Origin: an uncultured Clostridia bacterium | Lineage (GTDB): Bacteria > Bacillota > Clostridia > Oscillospirales > Ruminococcaceae | Reading direction: 5' to 3' | Length of the DNA stretch: 17,122 nucleotides | Assembly: GCA_946563605.1 (NCBI GenBank) | Contig: CAMNVW010000012.1 | Location: 1 to 17,122 of the forward strand | Shown: positions 14,033 through 17,122 of the stretch, one piece after another | Layout: each line of letters starts with the position of its first letter | How positions within the stretch are numbered: position 1 is the stretch's first letter | Position numbers and translations under genes: made by a program | The notes under the pieces: generated by a model | What the model was told of the DNA's origin: nothing | Database searches by the model: none | Seen by the model: only the letters and a program-made list of their open reading frames with translations

Positions 14033-14512
14033 ATGAAGGAAACTTATGAGCGTTCCATGCGGCTGTTTGAACTGATGGATAAGATCCGGCGCTCATGGTG
14101 TGAATTTGCACCGAGACCGGAGCTGACCAAAGCACAGTTTGGAACTTTGCTGGTGATTCAAAGCGGAAGCATGGTTCAGTCGCATCCGGTGAAGGACGAT
14201 CCGTTTGAGCCAATGACCTTTTCGGAGCTTTCGGCGATTATGGAACAGAGTATGCCCGCGGTCAGCCAGCGCATCAGCAAGCTGGAAACGTTGGGGTATG
14301 TGCGCCGCATCCCGGATGAAAAGGACCGCAGAACCATTTGGATTCAGCTGACCCCATCGGGAAAAGAACTTTTGGACAGCTGCCGCCAGAGCATGGAGGA
14401 GTATTTGGAATACATCAGGATGCAGATGGGCGATGAGGACGCTGAAACGATGTTCCGCATCTTGGAGAAGCTGAGTGTGATTATGGAGCAGACCAACAAG
14501 AAAAGAGGATAA
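14033..14512 (+). CDS. MarR family transcriptional regulator
   Basis: Winged helix-turn-helix regulator, 159 aa. It shows an N-terminal dimerisation helix, LTKAQFGTLLVI, the HTH with FSELSAIMEQSMPAVSQRISKLETLGYV (recognition helix about 73-86), the wing PDEKDRRTIWIQLTPSG with the conserved Asp98-Arg99, and C-terminal dimerisation helices. Residues about 45-60 (GSMVQSHPVKDDPFEP) form a loop longer than in most MarR proteins, between the second helix and the HTH. The frame is open 18 codons upstream, but the ATG at 14033 has AAGGAG 9 bases before it. It lies 63 bases ahead of the ABC exporter pair in the same orientation, so it probably represses its own operon until a drug-like or membrane-active ligand binds. 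Confidence 0.93.
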   Translation: MKETYERSMRLFELMDKIRRSWCEFAPRPELTKAQFGTLLVIQSGSMVQSHPVKDDPFEPMTFSELSAIMEQSMPAVSQRISKLETLGYVRRIPDEKDRRTIWIQLTPSGKELLDSCRQSMEEYLEYIRMQMGDEDAETMFRILEKLSVIMEQTNKKRG

Positions 14513-14575
14513 CATAAAGTCGGCTTCATTATATGTCATACAAACAATTTACATAGCTGGGAGGAAATCAAGACA

Positions 14576-16789
14576 ATGCTAAAACTCAAGCGATATTTAA
14601 AACCATATCTTGCATTGCTGTTGGGAGCGGTGGTGCTGCTGTTTGGGCAGGCGATGCTGGAACTGACGCTGCCAAACTATATGAGCGACATCGTCAACGT
14701 CGGTTTGCAGCAGGGCGGTATCACCTATTCGGCGCCGGAAGCAATCGACGCGAACAGCATGGCAATGATGCAAATGTTTATGTCCGAGGAGGACAAAGCT
14801 GCCGTCAACGGCGTCTATGTGCAGTTATCTGACGGAGAACAACTGAGCCAGCTGCAGGAAACCTATCCGAATCTGAAGGCAGGGGATTATACTCTTGCGG
14901 GAAGCCGCGACGAAGGGGCAGACAGCGCATTTTCGCGTGCATCCTATGCAATGGTGCAGGTCATCGAGCAGATGAGCAAGCAACTTCCGGCACAGGAGAC
15001 AGCGGAGGAAAACAGTTCCGAAGTCAGCAAAGAGATGATTTCACAGATCGCAATGGCTTTGCAGCAGCCTCAGATGCAGGAAATGGTGCAGAAAGCAATC
15101 AGCGATGCAGCGGTAACACCAGAAAGCCTCATCTCGCAGACAGGTCCGGTGATGGTAAAGAGCATTTATCAGACGCTGGGAGCTGACACCGATGCGATTC
15201 AGACCAACTACATCCTCAAAGACGGTGCAAAGATGATTGGTTTAGCGGTTCTGCTGACTGTTTGCGCAATCGGTGCAGGTTTTTGTCTTGCGCGCATGGG
15301 AGCCGGCGTCGGACGCGACCTGCGCAGGGATGTCTTTACCAAGGTTACTTATTTTAATAACAGCGAGATGGATCAATTTTCCACAGCAAGCTTAATTACC
15401 CGTTCCACTAACGATATTACACAAGTGCAGAACTTTTTGAGCATGGGTTTGCGCATGATGTGCTTTGCACCGATCATGGGTATCGGCGGTTTGATTATGG
15501 GTCTTTCCAAGAGTGTGAGCCTTGCGTGGATTCTGGCGCTTGCGCTGATTATCATGCTGGGTTTGATTATGACGCTGTTCAGCGTTGCGCTGCCGAAATT
15601 TAAAAAGATGCAGTCGCTGGTAGACCGCCTGAACTTGGTCAGCCGCGAGGAACTGTCCGGCATTATGGTCATCCGCGCATTTGCAAATCAGAATTTTATC
15701 CAGAAGCGTTTTGACAGTGCAAACAAAGATTTGACCAGTAATACCTTGTTCGTCAACCGCGCGATGGCAACCATGATGCCAATTATGACCTTCGTTATGA
15801 ACGGTATTTCCCTGCTGATTGTCTGGTTCGGCGGCAAACAGATAGAACAGAGCAGCTTGCAGGTCGGCGACATGATGGCGTTTATCCAGTATGCAATGCA
15901 CGTTATTATGAGCTTTTTGTTCATCAGCATGATGTTTATTATGGTGCCGAGAGCTTCCGTTTCGGCAGAGCGTATCAACGATATCCTGACCACCGAAAAC
16001 AAGGTTGCAGATCCAAAGCAGCCAAAGCATTTGAGAAAAGAAGTACAGGGTCTGGTCGAATTCAAGGATGTTTCTTTCCACTATGACGGTGCGGACGCAG
16101 ATGTTCTGGAAAATATCAGCTTTACGGCAAAACCTGGTGAAACCACAGCCTTTATCGGCAGTACCGGTTCCGGCAAATCGACCCTGATCAACCTGATTCC
16201 GCGTTTTTATGATGTGACAAAAGGCAGCATCACCATCGACGGAGTGGATGTCAGGGATATTCCGCAGCAGGAGCTGAGGGATAAAATCGGTTACGTTCCG
16301 CAAAAGGGACTGCTGTTCAGCGGAACGATTGAATCGAATCTGCGCTACGGAGATGAAAACGCAAGCCGTGAAACACTTGAAAAAAGTGCGGAGGTTGCAC
16401 AGGCGACCGAATTTATCAGCGAACTGGAAAAAGGCTTCAATACCGAAATCAGCCAGGGCGGTACCAACGTATCCGGCGGTCAGCGCCAGCGTCTTTCTAT
16501 TGCAAGAGCACTTGTCAAGAAAGCGCCAATCTATATTTTTGACGATACTTTTTCCGCACTGGACTTTAAGACCGATGCAAAACTGAGAAAAGCTCTCAAA
16601 ACCTACACCAAGAATGCATCCGTATTTATTGTTGCACAGCGTGTTTCCACTATTATGCAGGCGGAACAGATTGTTGTTCTGGATGAAGGCAGAATCGTGG
16701 GAATCGGCAAACATGAGGAGCTGCTCAAAAACTGTAAGACTTACCGCGAAATTGCGGAAAGCCAGCTTTCAAAGGAGGAATTGGCATAA
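14576..16789 (+). CDS. Heterodimeric ABC exporter subunit, TM287/LmrC-like (membrane domain fused to ATPase)
   Basis: Half-transporter of the multidrug/lipid exporter class, 737 aa, longer than the usual 570-620. TM1 is at about 11-35. About 170 residues rich in Gln, Met and Ser (roughly 40-215) then precede TM2 at about 220, where most homologues have a short external loop. The ATPase domain has Walker A GSTGSGKST (528-536), signature VSGGQRQR (632-639) and Walker B IFDD (Asp656-Asp657), then TFSALD. At the catalytic position is Asp657 instead of Glu, and the switch His is Gln688 (VAQRVST). This Asp/Gln pair is the known degenerate-site signature of the TM287 side of heterodimers. GGGAGG precedes the ATG, and the stop overlaps the next start by one base. 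The substrate is unknown, perhaps antimicrobial compounds. Confidence 0.94.
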   Translation: MLKLKRYLKPYLALLLGAVVLLFGQAMLELTLPNYMSDIVNVGLQQGGITYSAPEAIDANSMAMMQMFMSEEDKAAVNGVYVQLSDGEQLSQLQETYPNLKAGDYTLAGSRDEGADSAFSRASYAMVQVIEQMSKQLPAQETAEENSSEVSKEMISQIAMALQQPQMQEMVQKAISDAAVTPESLISQTGPVMVKSIYQTLGADTDAIQTNYILKDGAKMIGLAVLLTVCAIGAGFCLARMGAGVGRDLRRDVFTKVTYFNNSEMDQFSTASLITRSTNDITQVQNFLSMGLRMMCFAPIMGIGGLIMGLSKSVSLAWILALALIIMLGLIMTLFSVALPKFKKMQSLVDRLNLVSREELSGIMVIRAFANQNFIQKRFDSANKDLTSNTLFVNRAMATMMPIMTFVMNGISLLIVWFGGKQIEQSSLQVGDMMAFIQYAMHVIMSFLFISMMFIMVPRASVSAERINDILTTENKVADPKQPKHLRKEVQGLVEFKDVSFHYDGADADVLENISFTAKPGETTAFIGSTGSGKSTLINLIPRFYDVTKGSITIDGVDVRDIPQQELRDKIGYVPQKGLLFSGTIESNLRYGDENASRETLEKSAEVAQATEFISELEKGFNTEISQGGTNVSGGQRQRLSIARALVKKAPIYIFDDTFSALDFKTDAKLRKALKTYTKNASVFIVAQRVSTIMQAEQIVVLDEGRIVGIGKHEELLKNCKTYREIAESQLSKEELA

Positions 16790-17122
16790 TGGCAGGACAT
16801 GGACCACGCGGAATGATGCCTGGCGAAAAGGCTAAGGACTTCAAAGGAACAATGAGAAAACTGCTGTCTTATCTGAAGAAATTTCTTCCAAGTATTATTT
16901 TGGTGCTGGTGTGTGCAGTAGCTAGCACGGTATTTTCTATTTTTGGCCCAAAAGTTTTGGGTCAGGCAACAACGAAGCTGTTTGAGGGCTTGATTGCAAT
17001 GCTGACCGGTAATGGCGGCATTGACTTTCATGCAATCGCGCAAATTCTGATTTTCCTGCTCTGTCTATATCTGTTCAGCGCACTGCTTACCTATGTGCAG
17101 GGATGGGTCATGGCAGGTGTTG
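16789..17122 (+). CDS. Heterodimeric ABC exporter, partner subunit (partial, C-terminus beyond window)
   Basis: Only the first 111 residues are in the window. The start MAGHGPRGMMPGEKAKDFKGTM, a Gly/Arg/Met-rich leader followed by KAKDFKGT, is typical of LmrD/TM288-type partner subunits in Firmicutes. Two hydrophobic segments follow (SIILVLVCAVASTVFSIFG and AQILIFLLCLYLFSALLTYV). The ATG overlaps the stop of the preceding gene (TAATG), and AAAGGAGG lies 10 bases upstream. If the usual pairing holds, this subunit carries the catalytic Glu and His missing from its partner and a degenerate signature motif. That part lies beyond the right edge. Confidence 0.92.
   Translation, partial: MAGHGPRGMMPGEKAKDFKGTMRKLLSYLKKFLPSIILVLVCAVASTVFSIFGPKVLGQATTKLFEGLIAMLTGNGGIDFHAIAQILIFLLCLYLFSALLTYVQGWVMAGV

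Noticed and set aside
15392..16714. 440-codon open frame on the minus strand opposite the ABC exporter
   Set aside because: It is an antisense shadow of a gene with complete ABC motifs; it is rich in Cys, His and Asn and has no plausible fold.

Overview
The window reads as chromosomal DNA of a Gram-positive anaerobe of the class Clostridia, perhaps Oscillospiraceae/Ruminococcaceae. The phylum-level call rests on the SRP RNA-dnaX-ybaB-recR gene order, strong AGGAGG-type ribosome binding sites, lipobox-anchored binding proteins and TATAAT/TTGACA promoters. The family is only a guess from general composition.

Layout. Positions 1-5080 (minus strand) hold an oligopeptide/dipeptide ABC importer in the order binding protein (oppA), two permeases (oppB, oppC) and two ATPases (oppD, oppF). 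oppF runs off the left edge. A hairpin between oppA and oppB probably makes oppA mRNA more abundant than the rest. Positions 5534-9355 (minus strand) hold a second import operon: an amino-acid-type binding lipoprotein, one permease, one ATPase, then an M20 amidohydrolase resembling AbgB. It has a good promoter upstream and a 46-bp perfect palindrome acting as terminator downstream. The likely logic is uptake of an amino acid conjugate or small peptide followed by hydrolysis in the cytoplasm.

Positions 9768-10689 (plus strand) carry a stand-alone gene for a secreted protein of unknown function. It has its own strong promoter and a bidirectional terminator shared with recR. Positions 10692-13697 (minus strand) hold the housekeeping block: SRP RNA, dnaX, the nucleoid-associated protein ybaB/ebfC, and recR. 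The SRP RNA has a long helix 5 but, from the predicted start site, a very short 5-prime (Alu) part.

Positions 13930-17122 (plus strand) hold a MarR-family regulator followed by two half-size ABC exporter genes that overlap by one base. The first exporter has a degenerate ATPase site (Asp and Gln in place of the catalytic Glu and His) and a large extracytoplasmic insertion. The second, cut off by the right edge, should be its partner. A short inverted repeat next to the marR promoter is a candidate autoregulatory operator.

Most of the window is ordinary core and transport machinery. The least explained items are the orphan secreted protein, the unusual SRP RNA 5-prime end, and hairpins in the gap between the SRP RNA promoter and marR. 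No CRISPR array, tRNA, rRNA, transposase or phage gene was seen.
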